The notes under the pieces: generated by a model | What the model saw: the letters and a program-made list of their open reading frames with translations, nothing else | Databases searched by the model: none | Told to the model about the DNA's origin: nothing | Origin: Streptomyces sp. SW4 | Lineage (GTDB): Bacteria > Actinomycetota > Actinomycetes > Streptomycetales > Streptomycetaceae | Direction of reading: 5' to 3' | DNA: 64,000 bases | NCBI GenBank assembly: GCA_003248315.1 | Contig: QKWM01000001.1 | Location: 682,001 to 746,000, forward strand | In this document: positions 37,337-46,239 of the stretch, in pieces | How positions within the stretch are numbered: position 1 is the stretch's first letter | Layout of the letters: each line of letters opens with the position of its first letter | Program-made: the position numbers and the translations under genes

Positions 37337-37714
37337 ATGGCACCGGTCATCCACATCGACGTGCCCTGGCTCCTCCAGCGCCACGAGGAGGTGCTGCCGG
37401 ACCAGCCGACGATCAACGACTTCTCCGCCCTGGTCGCCGCCGTCGCCCGGCACCGCGTCGACCCGCCCCGGCTCGGCGTCGACTCCGACCCGGCCTGGCG
37501 GGCCGCCGCCCTGCTGCACACGCTCGCCGTGCTCCGGCCGCTGCCGTCGGCCAACGCCCGCTTCGCCTGTGCGACGGCGGTGGCGTACATGTTCGTCAGC
37601 GGCGTCGGCATCGACCCGCCCTACGGCGCCCTGGTCGACCTCGCCCGCGATCTCATGTCCGGCAAGGCCGACGTCTACGGCGCCGCCGACCGGCTGCGCT
37701 CCTGGCAGATCTGA
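37337..37714 (+). CDS. Doc/Fic-fold toxin component with degenerate catalytic motif
   Basis: Intact 125-residue protein. It has the alpha-helical Doc-like fold seen as TINDFSALVAAVARHRVDPP and AWRAAALLHTLAVLRPLPSANARFACATAV. The position of the Fic motif (HPFxxGNKR in active Doc and Fic enzymes) reads RPLPSANAR (residues 67-75): the catalytic His is Arg and Gly-Asn-Lys is Ala-Asn-Ala. Doc phosphorylates EF-Tu and Fic AMPylates targets; without the His neither reaction is expected by the usual mechanism. It is translationally linked to the RHH antitoxin, so it is probably still a toxin or an accessory regulator. Confidence 0.75.
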   Translation: MAPVIHIDVPWLLQRHEEVLPDQPTINDFSALVAAVARHRVDPPRLGVDSDPAWRAAALLHTLAVLRPLPSANARFACATAVAYMFVSGVGIDPPYGALVDLARDLMSGKADVYGAADRLRSWQI

Positions 37715-38125
37715 GCGCCCCGGCCCCGCACAGGGGAGCCGCCGTCCTGTGCGGGGACCGCTTCCGAGAAGGGCCGTCCTCAGTGCACCGCCGTCCCGTG
37801 CACCCCGGGAGCGTGTGCGGCGCGGCGGTGTGTGCGCCCCTTTCACACGGGGCGCGGAATTGCCGATGCTGACGTTCTTTCAAAGGTCCGGTCCTTTGGC
37901 GGAACTTGTCCGAGCGCCTTGTTGACCATGAGGGTTTGTGCGAGAGTGAGGCACCCGCGCGGGGGGTAATGGCCGGGCGGCGCAGGCGCCTTGGAGAACC
38001 GGGGCCGAATCACCGACGGCGAATTCCCGCTCCCCGTGCAGCGTCCCGAAAGGCATGCACCCGACCGGGCTCCTTTTCGGACGGAGAACATGTGTGCAAC
38101 GCGCGCGTGGGAAGGAACCGTCTCA
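37715..38125. other. 411-bp intergenic region, promoter of the sigma-like/ricin gene
   Basis: No gene supported. The stretch around 37850-37960 is less GC-rich than its surroundings and contains GGAATTGCC and GGAACTTGTCC, faint echoes of ECF -35 elements, without convincing -10 partners. A promoter for the downstream gene is likely here. Confidence 0.4.
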
Positions 38126-39725
38126 GTGCCCACCCCCCACCCCCCTCGACCGCTCCACCCCCGTCCGGCGGTGATCCCGGGGAGTCCGACGAGTCCCTCG
38201 CCGCCCGGCTGCGGGACCGCCCCCGGGGCGCGGCCGCCGAGGCCGTCGCGCTGCTGACCGCCCGGCACTGGCAGCCCGCGCACGACTACGCGGCCGTCTG
38301 CCTCGCCTCCTCGGCGAACGTCGCCGCCATGGTCACGGCCGCCGCCCTGCACCGTGTCCTCGACCAGCTCGCCGAGGGCGAGTCGGCCACCGCCCTGCGC
38401 CCCCGGCTGCTGGTGGCCGTGCGGGACACGGTCCGCCAGTGGTCCGCCGACGAGCGGATGTCCGCCGCACTGCCCGAACTCCTCAAACCCGCCGGCGGCC
38501 GGGGCATGCGGGCCGCGAAGTCCCTCATCGCCGAAAACCGGACGCTGGCCGCGCGGGCATTCGCCTCCCTTCCGGCACCGTCCCGCTGTCTGCTGTGGCA
38601 CACCGAGGTGGAGGCCGAACCGATATCCGTGCCGGCCGCCCTGCTCGGCATGGACATCGACACGGCGACGGCCACTCTCGGACAGGCCCGCGAGAAATTC
38701 CGCGATGGTTGTGTACATGCCCATCAACAACTCGCGCCGACGAAGGACTGCCGCTTCTACAACCGGCTCCTCGACGTTCCCATCCGCCGGGGCGGCAGGC
38801 TGCTGCCGGACGTCAAGGACCATCTGACCCAGTGCCGGCACTGCCGCCACGCGGCCGAGCAGCTCAGCCACTTCGGCAGCGGACTGGGGACCCTGCTGGC
38901 GGAGGCGGTGCTCGGCTGGGGCGCCCGCCGCTATCTCGACTCCCGCCCCGGGCGCGCCGCCTCCCGCGCGGGGAGCGGGGCGGCGCCCGGCACCGCGGCC
39001 GGCGCACCGGACTGCTCGCCCGCCTGCCCGGCCCCGCCCGCCGGGGCCCGGCCGGGCACGGCGGCCCCGGCACCGTCCGCTCCGCGCTGCGGGGCGTCGG
39101 CGCGGCATCGGCCGGCGTGCTCGTCACCATGCTCGTCATCAGCGTCTGGTCCTACGACGGCGGCGGCGCCGACCCGACGGCCTCCACCAGCGCGGCCGAC
39201 CGCGGCGGCACCGCCCGCGGCACCACCACCCAGGCTCCGCCCGCCGCCCTGCCGACCACCGCGCCGGACCGCACCCGGCTGCGCAACGTCGGCACCGGCT
39301 TCTGCCTCGACGTGCGCGGCGAGCCGCGGGCCGGCGCGGGCGCCCGGCTCGCGGAGTGCTCCGAAACCTGGACCCAGCAGTGGACGTACGAGGACGACGG
39401 GCGGCTGCGCAGCGCGGCCGACCCGGGGCTGTGCCTGGACTCGCACGCCGACGCGGGCGTCGTCATCCTCGGTACCTGCGCCGACGAGGGAACCGGGCGC
39501 GGCGACGACGTGCGCTACGACGTGACCGGGCGGGGCGAACTGGTGCCCCGCTGGCAACGGCAGCTCGCCCTGGCCACGGCCGGCGGGGCGCCGGACGCCG
39601 ACGTCGTCGTGAAGGTCCGCGACGGCACGCAGGCGCAGCGCTGGCGGACGGAACGGGTGACCGACGGCTCCCTGCCGTTCGCCGGCGTCCCGCCCGCCGG
39701 GCCCGTCCCCGTCTCCGGCGGCTGA
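38126..39725 (+). CDS. Sigma-like / zinc-finger / transmembrane / ricin-lectin protein (two apparent frameshifts)
   Basis: With bases restored near 38145 and 38995 it is 533 residues. Residues about 20-200 resemble an ECF-type sigma-factor fold (RHWQPAHDYAAVCLASSANV for region 2, FASLPAPSRCLLWHTEVEA and IDTATATLGQAREKFRDG for region 4). A zinc-finger-like DHLTQCRHCRHAAEQL, as in anti-sigma proteins, follows, then a single membrane segment (AASAGVLVTMLVISVW) and a Thr-rich linker. A beta-trefoil ricin domain ends it (GFCLDVRGEP, QQWTYEDDGRL, LCLDSHADAG). GTG 38126 has GGAAGGA upstream. A membrane-tethered sensor coupling carbohydrate binding outside to a cytoplasmic sigma-like domain is a reasonable but untested reading. 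Confidence 0.7.
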
Positions 39726-39745
39726 CCGGGGCCGCCGCCCGGGTG

Positions 39746-40768
39746 TCAGGCGTTCACCACGTCCCGTGGCGGGTCGCCCGCCAGGTACGCGGAGACGTTC
39801 TGCGCCGCGGCCAGGGCGATCCTCACCACCGTCTCGCGGGTGACCCCGCCGACGTGCGGCGACAGCACCACGTTCGGGGCCTTGAGCAGCCGCAGCGCCG
39901 CAGTGGGCGGCTCGGGGTCGAAGACGTCCAGGCCCGCGCCGGCCAGCGCACCCCGCTCCAGCGCGTCCGCCAGGGCGTCCTGGTCGATCAGGGCGCCCCG
40001 CGCGGTGTTGACGACGAACGCCGTCGGTTTCAGCAGCGCCAGCCGCCCGGCGTCGAGCAGCTGCCGGGTGCCGTCCGTGAGCGGGGTGTGCAGGGTGACG
40101 TAGTCCGAGGTGCGCAGCAGCTCCTCCAGCGGGACGTGCCGGGCGCCGCCGAGCCGCTGCTCCGTCTCCGGGTCCGCCCGGCGCCGCCCCGCGTAGACGA
40201 CGGTCATGTCGAACGCGGCCGCGCGGCGGGCGACCTGCCGGCCGATCCGGCCCAGTCCGACGATGCCGAGCGTCTTCCCCGACAGCTCGGTGAGCGAGCC
40301 CTGGAGCCGGGGGAGCGCCCAGTCGGCCTCGGTGAGGGCCAGATGGGCCGGGACCAGCCGTTTGGCCAGCGCCAGCATCAGGGCGAAGGTCTGCTCGGCC
40401 ACGTTCTGCGCCTCGGCGCCGCTGGACCCGATCGTGCACACGGGTATGCCGCGCTCCCGCGCCGCCGCCGTGTCGACGTAGTCGAAACCGTGGCTGGCGC
40501 ACTGCACCAGCTCCAGCCGCCCGGCCGCGGCGAGGTGCGCGGACGTCACGGGAGCGAGCGCCGTGACGATCACGTGCGCCGCGCGCAGGGCGGCCGGGTC
40601 CTCGTCGGCGCGTTCGACGACGGTGACCCGGGCCCCGTCCGGGAAGAGAGTGGCGAGCCCGGCGCCGGCGGTACGGCCGCCGACGTGCGGGGCGACGACG
40701 GCGAGCACGTGCTTCGGTCCGGTCACGGCGTTCCCCTCGGTGGTCGTGGTGTCCTTCCCGCCGCTCAC
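39746..40768 (-). CDS. D-2-hydroxyacid dehydrogenase (NAD-dependent)
   Basis: Intact 340-residue protein. The NAD motif is GIVGLGRIGRQVARR. The catalytic Arg is in NTARGALID, Glu in GLDVFDPEPP and His in LSPHVGGVTRE, the order usual for this family (phosphoglycerate, glycerate and lactate-type dehydrogenases). GTG 40768 overlaps the stop of the upstream hydroxyacid oxidase by 4 bp (GTGA), so translation is coupled. Exact substrate unknown; with the flavin oxidase next to it, a pathway handling 2-hydroxyacids such as lactate, glycolate or mandelate is likely. Confidence 0.88.
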   Translation of the reverse strand: MSGGKDTTTTEGNAVTGPKHVLAVVAPHVGGRTAGAGLATLFPDGARVTVVERADEDPAALRAAHVIVTALAPVTSAHLAAAGRLELVQCASHGFDYVDTAAARERGIPVCTIGSSGAEAQNVAEQTFALMLALAKRLVPAHLALTEADWALPRLQGSLTELSGKTLGIVGLGRIGRQVARRAAAFDMTVVYAGRRRADPETEQRLGGARHVPLEELLRTSDYVTLHTPLTDGTRQLLDAGRLALLKPTAFVVNTARGALIDQDALADALERGALAGAGLDVFDPEPPTAALRLLKAPNVVLSPHVGGVTRETVVRIALAAAQNVSAYLAGDPPRDVVNA

Positions 40769-41934
40769 CCGGCAGCCTCCACCAGGTCGGCCGGGCCGAG
40801 GGAGGCGGGCGTGGCGTGGCCCGACAGGGCGAGGGTGAGGTCGAGTTCGGCGAGCAGGCACCGGACGACGTGCTCCACCCCGGCCTGCCCGTCCAGGCCG
40901 AGGCCGTAGACGTAGGGGCGGCCGAGCAGCACCGCCTCCGCCCCGAGGGCCAGCGCCTTCACCACGTCGTCGCCGGTGCGCACCCCGCTGTCGAACAGGA
41001 CGGTGAGCCGGTCGCCGACGGCCTCCGCCACCCCGGGCAGGGCGTCGGCCGCCGCGACGGAGCCGGCCACCTGCCGGCCGCCGTGGTTGGAGACCACGAC
41101 CCCGTCCATCCCGGCGTCGGCGGCGAGCCGGGCGTCGTCCGGGTGCAGGATGCCCTTGAGCACGATCGGGCCCTCCCAGTGCTCCCGCAGGAACGCCAGG
41201 TCCGGCCACGTCTTGCCCGGGTCGGAGAACATGCCGACGAAGTGCATCACGGCGGCGTCCGGGTCCTCGTGCACCGGCTTGGCCAGACCCGCCCGGAACG
41301 CCGGGTCGGTGAAGTAGTTGGCGGTGCCGACGCCGCGCAGGAACGGCAGGTAGGCCTGGTCCAGGTCGCGCGGGCGCCAGGACAGCAGCGGGGTGTCCAG
41401 GGTGACGAACAGCGCGGTGAACCCGGCGGTCTTCGCGCGGTCCAGGAAGCTGCGGGCCACCTCGCGGTCCTTCGGCCAGTACAGCTGGAACCAGCGCTCG
41501 CCGTCCCCCATCGCCTCGGCGACCTGCTCCATGGGCGTGCTGGAGGCCGAGGACAGGATGTAGGGCACGCCCAGCGCGGCGGCGGCCCGCGCGGCGGCCG
41601 GCTCGGCCTCCGGATGCATGATCGACAGCACCCCGACCGGCGCCAGCGCCAGCGGGGCGGGCAGGGAGCGGCCCAGTACCTCGACCGACAGGTCCCGCTC
41701 GTGCACGTCCCGCAGCATCCGCGGCACGATCCGGCGCCGCGCCAGCGCCGCCCGGTTGGCCCGGGCCGTGCTGCCGTCGCCCGCGCTGCCCGCGACGTAG
41801 CCGACGGGCCCGGGACCGAGCCGCCGCTCGGCCATCTCCTCCAGGCGGGTCAGGTCGGTGGGCAGCCGGGGCACGGCGCCCGTCATCCCGTTCAGGTAGA
41901 TCTCGTACTGGAAGTCGGCCCAGTGTCCGGCCAT
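40765..41934 (-). CDS. FMN-dependent alpha-hydroxyacid oxidase (lactate 2-monooxygenase-like)
   Basis: Intact 389-residue protein. FMN-binding and catalytic residues sit in LALAPVGVLSIMHPEAE (N-terminal barrel), YILSSASSTPMEQV, FQLYWPKDREV, LKGILHPDDARLAA (Lys) and VSNHGGRQVAG (His-Gly-Gly-Arg, the catalytic His/Arg). Members oxidise L-2-hydroxyacids to keto acids with O2, and the lactate-monooxygenase branch has a YLNG-type N-terminus as seen here (YEIYLNGMTG). ATG 41934 is chosen. The downstream D-specific dehydrogenase is coupled. Confidence 0.88.
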   Translation of the reverse strand: MAGHWADFQYEIYLNGMTGAVPRLPTDLTRLEEMAERRLGPGPVGYVAGSAGDGSTARANRAALARRRIVPRMLRDVHERDLSVEVLGRSLPAPLALAPVGVLSIMHPEAEPAAARAAAALGVPYILSSASSTPMEQVAEAMGDGERWFQLYWPKDREVARSFLDRAKTAGFTALFVTLDTPLLSWRPRDLDQAYLPFLRGVGTANYFTDPAFRAGLAKPVHEDPDAAVMHFVGMFSDPGKTWPDLAFLREHWEGPIVLKGILHPDDARLAADAGMDGVVVSNHGGRQVAGSVAAADALPGVAEAVGDRLTVLFDSGVRTGDDVVKALALGAEAVLLGRPYVYGLGLDGQAGVEHVVRCLLAELDLTLALSGHATPASLGPADLVEAAG

Positions 41935-42255
41935 GCCCAAGCCCCGCCTCTCGTCGTCGAGTTCGCGTCGCCCCGACCATACTCGCCGGTACGAGAGCGG
42001 AATGTTTCAGGCCTATTGCGGAACGCGTCATTCGCGCCATCCGGCCACCCCGAGCGATCAAGAAGTGGGCGGTCACCGCATTGAAACGTTCGCAGTCCGT
42101 AACTTCACGCCACTGATTCAATACGCAAGGTTACCGAAACCCGTGGGGTCGAGGTGTGTTCCGGCGCCGGACTCGGCAGACTCGCGCTCGCCGGTCCGGC
42201 ACCGACCGAGTCGGGCCGGCACCACCCTCGTACGTTGAGCGGAAGGATGCACACA
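41935..42255. other. 321-bp divergent promoter region (hydroxyacid oxidase / SSI inhibitor)
   Basis: It is AT-richer than the surroundings around 41990-42130. It contains an AdpA-like site at 42038-42047 and no supported gene. Promoters for both flanking genes are expected. Confidence 0.5.
42038..42047 (-). promoter_or_regulatory. Candidate AdpA-binding site upstream of the SSI gene
   Basis: On the minus strand TGGCCGGATG matches the AdpA consensus TGGCSNGWWY at nine of ten positions, 209 bp upstream of the SSI start. SSI-type genes are AdpA targets in S. griseus. A single 9/10 match in a GC-rich genome is weak evidence. Confidence 0.35.
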
Positions 42256-42690
42256 ATGCGGAACACCGCGCGCTGGGCGACCACCCTGGGCCTGGCCCTG
42301 ACCACGGCCGCCGGCCCCTTCGCCGGGGCCGCGCTCGCCGCCCCGGACAGCGCGCCCGCGTCGCTCTACGCCCCCTCGGCCCTGGTGCTCACCCTGGGCC
42401 ACGGCGAGACCGCGACGCTGGCCACCCCGATGCGCGCCGTCACCCTCAGCTGCGCCCCGACGCCCTCCGGCACCCACCCGGACCCCGGGCGGGCCTGCGC
42501 CGAACTGAGCGGCGCCGGAGCCGACCTGCACGCCCTCACCGCCCGGGACGGCGTGATGTGCACCAAGGAGTACGACCCCGTCGTCGTCACCGTCGAGGGC
42601 GTCTGGCAGGGCCGGCGCGTCGCGGACGAGCGCACCTTCGCCAACCCCTGTGTGAAGAACGCCCACAGCGCGAGCGTCTTCGCCTTCTGA
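42256..42690 (+). CDS. Subtilisin-inhibitor-like (SSI) protease inhibitor with P1 lysine
   Basis: Intact 144-residue precursor. A Sec signal peptide ([21 protein letters not shown]) is followed by the SSI domain: [34 protein letters not shown], the reactive loop [17 protein letters not shown], and [13 protein letters not shown]. The four cysteines make the two conserved disulphides. In the prototype SSI the loop is MCPM-VYDPV with Met at P1; here the P1 residue is Lys, which predicts trypsin inhibition, like plasminostreptin/STI. ATG 42256 lies nine bases after GGAAGG. SSI proteins regulate mycelial proteases during development. Confidence 0.93.
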   Translation: MRNTARWATTLGLALTTAAGPFAGAALAAPDSAPASLYAPSALVLTLGHGETATLATPMRAVTLSCAPTPSGTHPDPGRACAELSGAGADLHALTARDGVMCTKEYDPVVVTVEGVWQGRRVADERTFANPCVKNAHSASVFAF

Positions 42691-42778
42691 GACCGGGACC
42701 GGGTCCTTGTCCCGCGGCGTGACCGGCGGCTCGTAGCTGGGGAGTGCGAGCGCTGCCGCGCAGGACCCGGGTCCCGCA

Positions 42779-42819
42779 CCGGGGGCGGCGGGCGGAGTGG
42801 GGCCGCCCGCCGCCCCCGG
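42779..42819. terminator. Bidirectional hairpin between SSI and CDGSH genes
   Basis: Perfect 17-bp arms (42779-42795 and 42803-42819) around a 7-base loop, two bases before the CDGSH stop codon, between convergent genes. Confidence 0.85.
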
Positions 42820-42820
42820 A

Positions 42821-43165
42821 TCAGCCCCGTGATGCCGGCCCGCCGCCGGCGTCACGGGCGCCGCCGGCATCCCGGCCGTCGTCTGCCTCCCGGGCGGCGC
42901 CGGGGTCCCGGGCGGTGCCGGCGTCCCGGCCGTCGGCGGAGTCCCCGGGGGTGCCGGGATTGCGGGCGCCGGTCCTGGAGCGGTGGCTGGTGTCGCACCA
43001 GGGATAGCGGCGGCTGCGCCGGCAGGTGCACAGCGCCACCCGGAAACGGTCGGAGGACACCGTGGTGCCGTCCTCCAGCTCGATCTCCACCGGGCCCTCC
43101 ACCAGCATCGGGCCCCGGCGCCGGACGGTGATCCGGCGGGGCGGGTCAGACGGGGCGTTCGGCAC
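42821..43165 (-). CDS. CDGSH iron-sulfur domain protein with disordered acidic tail
   Basis: Intact 114-residue protein from GTG 43165. The CDGSH cluster ligands appear as CTCRRSRRYPWCDTSH (Cys-x-Cys, Cys and His), so a [2Fe-2S] cluster is expected. It begins ITVRRRGPMLVEGPVEIE, usual for the short actinomycete form. The C-terminal 50 residues are a low-complexity Gly/Asp/Ala/Arg tail with repeats (DGRDAGTARD, DGRDAGGARDAG). Its start overlaps the 3' end of the upstream methyltransferase gene by 20 bp, so translation is coupled. Role unknown. Confidence 0.85.
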   Translation of the reverse strand: MPNAPSDPPRRITVRRRGPMLVEGPVEIELEDGTTVSSDRFRVALCTCRRSRRYPWCDTSHRSRTGARNPGTPGDSADGRDAGTARDPGAAREADDGRDAGGARDAGGGPASRG

Positions 43166-43798
43166 GGACGACCACCAGCTCCTCGTTCTGCTCGGACGCG
43201 GACAGCAGGCCCCGGCGGCGCAGCCAGTGCTCCCGGCCCCGCACCACGGGGCCGAAGGCGATCCGCCGCCGCCGCACGACGGCGGCCTTCAGACCGCCCG
43301 CCCGCAGATGGGCGACGGTCCGCTCCGGATCGGCCAGCGCGGACTGCACCAGCAGCAGGACGCCGCCCGGCCGCAGCACACCCGGCCCCTCGTCGCCGAT
43401 CCGGTCCAGCAGCAGCCGCCCGTCGTGGCCCGCGTCCCACGCACGCGCCGCGCCCCGTGGCCGGCGGCCGGCCCCGGGCGCCGGGACGTACGGCGGATTG
43501 GCCAGGACCAGGTCGAACGTCTCGCCCCGTACCGGGTCGAACAGGTTTCCACGCCGGACGCGCAGCGGCAGCCCGGCCCGCGCGGCATTGAGCCGGGCCG
43601 TCCACACCGCCCGACGGGACACGTCCACGGCGGTCACGCGGGCGCCTCGCCGCGCCGCCGCCAGCGCCAGCGCACCGGTGCCGGTGCCGACGTCGAGGAC
43701 GGCGGCACCGGGCGGAAGGGACTCGTCGGACAGCGCACCGGCCAGCAGCTCGGTGTCCTCTTGGGGGCGTACACGCCCGGCAGCACCAGGGGATTCAC
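43146..43798 (-). CDS. HemK2/MTQ2-like class I methyltransferase (one apparent frameshift)
   Basis: With one C restored near 43765 it is 217 residues starting VNPLVLPGVYAPQEDTELLA. SAM motif I is VLDVGTGTGALALAAA, and the substrate motif is LVLANPPYVPAPG (NPPY), which marks N5-glutamine or aminomethyl-type MTases such as PrmC and MTQ2. Without repair, the N-terminal PQEDTE helix is lost, although it is diagnostic for this group. GTG 43798 fits the family. The CDGSH gene overlaps its end; translation is probably coupled. Confidence 0.85.
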
Positions 43799-43866
43799 GC
43801 ACCCCAAGTACCCCGTCCGGCGAAAACAAGCGTGGTCGGGGCGGCGCCGCGGCGCGTCGAGCGTGG

Positions 43867-44892
43867 TCAGGGCGCCGCCGCGGCGGCCGGCTCCGGGAGC
43901 GGGGTGCGCAGCGACGAGCGGCCCGCCCGCCAGTCCTCCAGCAGCCGGGCGCCGAACCGGTCCTCGACGAAGACGGTGGCGTCGATGCCGAACACGACGT
44001 CCGGGGCGAGGTGCGGCTCCTGCTCCAGCAGCCCGCCGATCACCTCGTGGCGCACGACCTGCTCGTGCACCGCGTCGGCCTCCACGTGCTCGTCGTAGAA
44101 GTGCTCGGCGGCCGGACCGGCCCCCGTGCGGCGCATGGCCTCGGCCAGCCGGCGCGAGCCCGGCGAGGAGGTGATCTCGACGGCCGCGAAATGGCCCACC
44201 AAGGCCCCGCGCAGGCTCCGGTGCAGCCCGAACAGGGACATCAGGTTCACCGTGACCAGGCACTCCGCGCCGGTCGCCGGCAGATACCGCCCGTAGGACG
44301 TGTCCAGCCCCAGGTCCGTCATCAGGTCGGCGAACAGCCGGGCGTGCACCCGGTCGGCGCGGCCGCCGCCGTACTCGTCGAACTCCACCGCCGCCATCCC
44401 GGCCTTCGCCCGGCCCCACAGCCGCGGCAGCACCCAGGCGTGCGGGTCGGCCTCCTTCAGGTGGTACAGCGAGCGCTGGGCGGCGTACTCCCGCAGCTGC
44501 CACAGCTCGCCCTCGTCCCGTAGGAAGTGCGACACGCCGGTGCCGTCGACCGGTTCGACGAGCAGGTCGCCGACCGCGTCCTCGACGCCGTCGTGCACGG
44601 GCACGTCCGCGCGCAGCGCGGACAGGAAGCGGTCCTCCAGCGCCGCCCGGGTGGCCAGCAGGGCGGGGTCCCACTCCAGCTCCGGCAAGACCCCGGCGAA
44701 GCCGCGGTAATGCAGCTCGTAGCAGAGGTACAGGGCGAGCTGGAGATCGTCGCCGTACGCGGGCGCGGCGGCGACGTCCTCAGGGGCCGGCAGCGGGCCG
44801 GCGCCCCGCAGATGGCCGCCGACGGCCGCGGAGAGCGGGCCCCGGGCCGGCGGCAGCTGTGGTCCTTCGCGGTCGTACTCCTGGTGCGTCAT
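43867..44892 (-). CDS. Iron-containing redox enzyme family protein (haem-oxygenase-like fold)
   Basis: Intact 341-residue protein. It matches the all-helical HDO-type fold: LALYLCYELHYRGF (Glu and His), EDRFLSALRADVP, FDEYGGGRADRVHARLFADLM (Glu and His ligands), LFGLHRSLRGALVGHFAAVE, and FYDEHVEADAVHEQVV, which provide the carboxylate and His ligands of a non-haem di-iron site. Related proteins carry out oxidative C-C cleavage or N-oxidation in secondary metabolism; this one has no biosynthetic neighbours. ATG 44892 is the clear start. The gene stands close to a small acidic protein gene. Confidence 0.82.
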   Translation of the reverse strand: MTHQEYDREGPQLPPARGPLSAAVGGHLRGAGPLPAPEDVAAAPAYGDDLQLALYLCYELHYRGFAGVLPELEWDPALLATRAALEDRFLSALRADVPVHDGVEDAVGDLLVEPVDGTGVSHFLRDEGELWQLREYAAQRSLYHLKEADPHAWVLPRLWGRAKAGMAAVEFDEYGGGRADRVHARLFADLMTDLGLDTSYGRYLPATGAECLVTVNLMSLFGLHRSLRGALVGHFAAVEITSSPGSRRLAEAMRRTGAGPAAEHFYDEHVEADAVHEQVVRHEVIGGLLEQEPHLAPDVVFGIDATVFVEDRFGARLLEDWRAGRSSLRTPLPEPAAAAAP

Positions 44893-44918
44893 GGGTGCCG
44901 GGTACCCGGACCCGGCGG

Positions 44919-45101
44919 TCACTGACCGCCGGACTGCTCCTGGGCGCCGACGTTCGGCGAGGTGGCGTCGCCGGCCTCGCCCCAGCGCGGGTCGGGCTCG
45001 TCCGACTCCGCGTCGCGGGGCCGGGACTCCCGGATCTCCCGCAGCACCTCGTCGATGGCCGTCTCGGGTTCCCGGGGCTTGCGGTCGTCGTGGTCGGACA
45101 C
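44919..45101 (-). CDS. Small acidic hypothetical protein (60 residues)
   Basis: GTG 45101 follows AGGAGGAG. The protein, MSDHDDRKPREPETAIDEVL then EIRESRPRDAESDEPDPRW, is very hydrophilic, rich in Asp, Glu and Arg, and without a recognised domain. It is intact. It lies between the iron-redox gene and Ppx/GppA in the same direction with short gaps, so may be co-transcribed. Confidence 0.65.
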   Translation of the reverse strand: MSDHDDRKPREPETAIDEVLREIRESRPRDAESDEPDPRWGEAGDATSPNVGAQEQSGGQ

Positions 45102-45149
45102 GGAAGTCTCCTCCTGGTTCGTCGGTTCTGGCCGGCGGGCCCGGCCCGG

Positions 45150-46155
45150 TCAGCTGGTCGTGGTCGCGATGCGCAGGGGCACCGGGGCCGGAGGAGCGGT
45201 CTCCTCGCGGCGGCGGGTGATCTCGGCCCACCAGGACGGGCCGTCCTCGATGTGCCGCAGCAGGACGCCCTCGCGGATCGCCCACGGGCAGATGGTCACG
45301 CTCGGCAGACCGGTCAGCTTCATCGCCGTGTGCCCGACCACCGCCCCCGCCAGGCTCTGGGCGGCCCGCGGCGCGGAGATGCCGGGCAGCCGGGCGCGCT
45401 CGGCCGCGGGCAGGGCGGCCAGCCGGCCGATGGCCTCGCCCAGGTCGGCGCAGGACAACTCCCGCTCCACGAACGGGCCGTGACGGCCGGGGGCCGCCCC
45501 GCACAGCCGGCCGAGCTGCTGGAAGGTGCGGGAGGTGGCCACGGCGGTGCGCGGGCCCTCCCAGCGGATCCGCGCCGCCACGTCCCGCAACTGGTGCCGG
45601 ACCCTGCGGCGCAGCGCCCGCACCCGCTCGGGCGGCGGGGGATCGGCGTCGGCGAAGAACTCCTGGGTGAGCCGGCCCGCCCCAGCGGCAGCGAGGCCAC
45701 GAAGTCGGGCAGCCGGCCCCGGCCGAAGGCCACCTCCAGCGAGCCGCCGCCGATGTCCAGCAGCGCGAGCGGTCCCGCCCGCCAGCCCATCCAGCGCCGG
45801 GCCCCGAGGAACGTCAGCTCCGCCTCGACCTCGCCGGGCAGGGTGCACAGGTCGACGCCCGCACGGGTCCGGACGGCGCGCAGCACCTCGGCGCGGTTCG
45901 GGGCGGACCGTACGCACGCCGTCGCGAAGGCCAGCGGGGCCGCCGCGCCCAGCGGGCCGCCGTCCGGGCCGCGTCCGCCATCGCGTCCACCAGCCGGTCC
46001 ACGCACTCCTCCGGGATCGGGGAGCCGTGGGCGACCCGCTCCGAGAACCGCAGCCGCCACTTCGCGGTGTGCACCGGCAGCGGCACCCCGCCCTCCGCGT
46101 CCGCCACCACCAGCCGGACCGTGTTCGATCCCACATCCACCACGCTGATCCGCAT
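45150..46155 (-). CDS. Ppx/GppA family phosphatase (two apparent frameshifts)
   Basis: With bases restored near 45960 and 45680 it is 335 residues. Start MRISVVDVGSNTVRLVVAD is the actin-like phosphate-1 motif (DVGSNT), and ALLDIGGGSLEVAFG is phosphate-2. The length matches short exopolyphosphatase/guanosine-pentaphosphatase proteins. It hydrolyses polyphosphate or pppGpp; which one cannot be told. ATG 46155. It ends 49 bp before the small acidic-protein start. Confidence 0.82.
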
Positions 46156-46239
46156 GCAGCGCCAAGTACCCAGATGGCGGCGGGATCAACGGCGACGGCG
46201 GCGCGAAGGGCCGGTACCGGCCACCGGGCCGGGGCGCGG

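Noticed and set aside
36821..39725. Mobile element or genomic island around the toxin-antitoxin pair
   Set aside because: No transposase, integrase, tRNA target, terminal repeats or change in base composition is visible.
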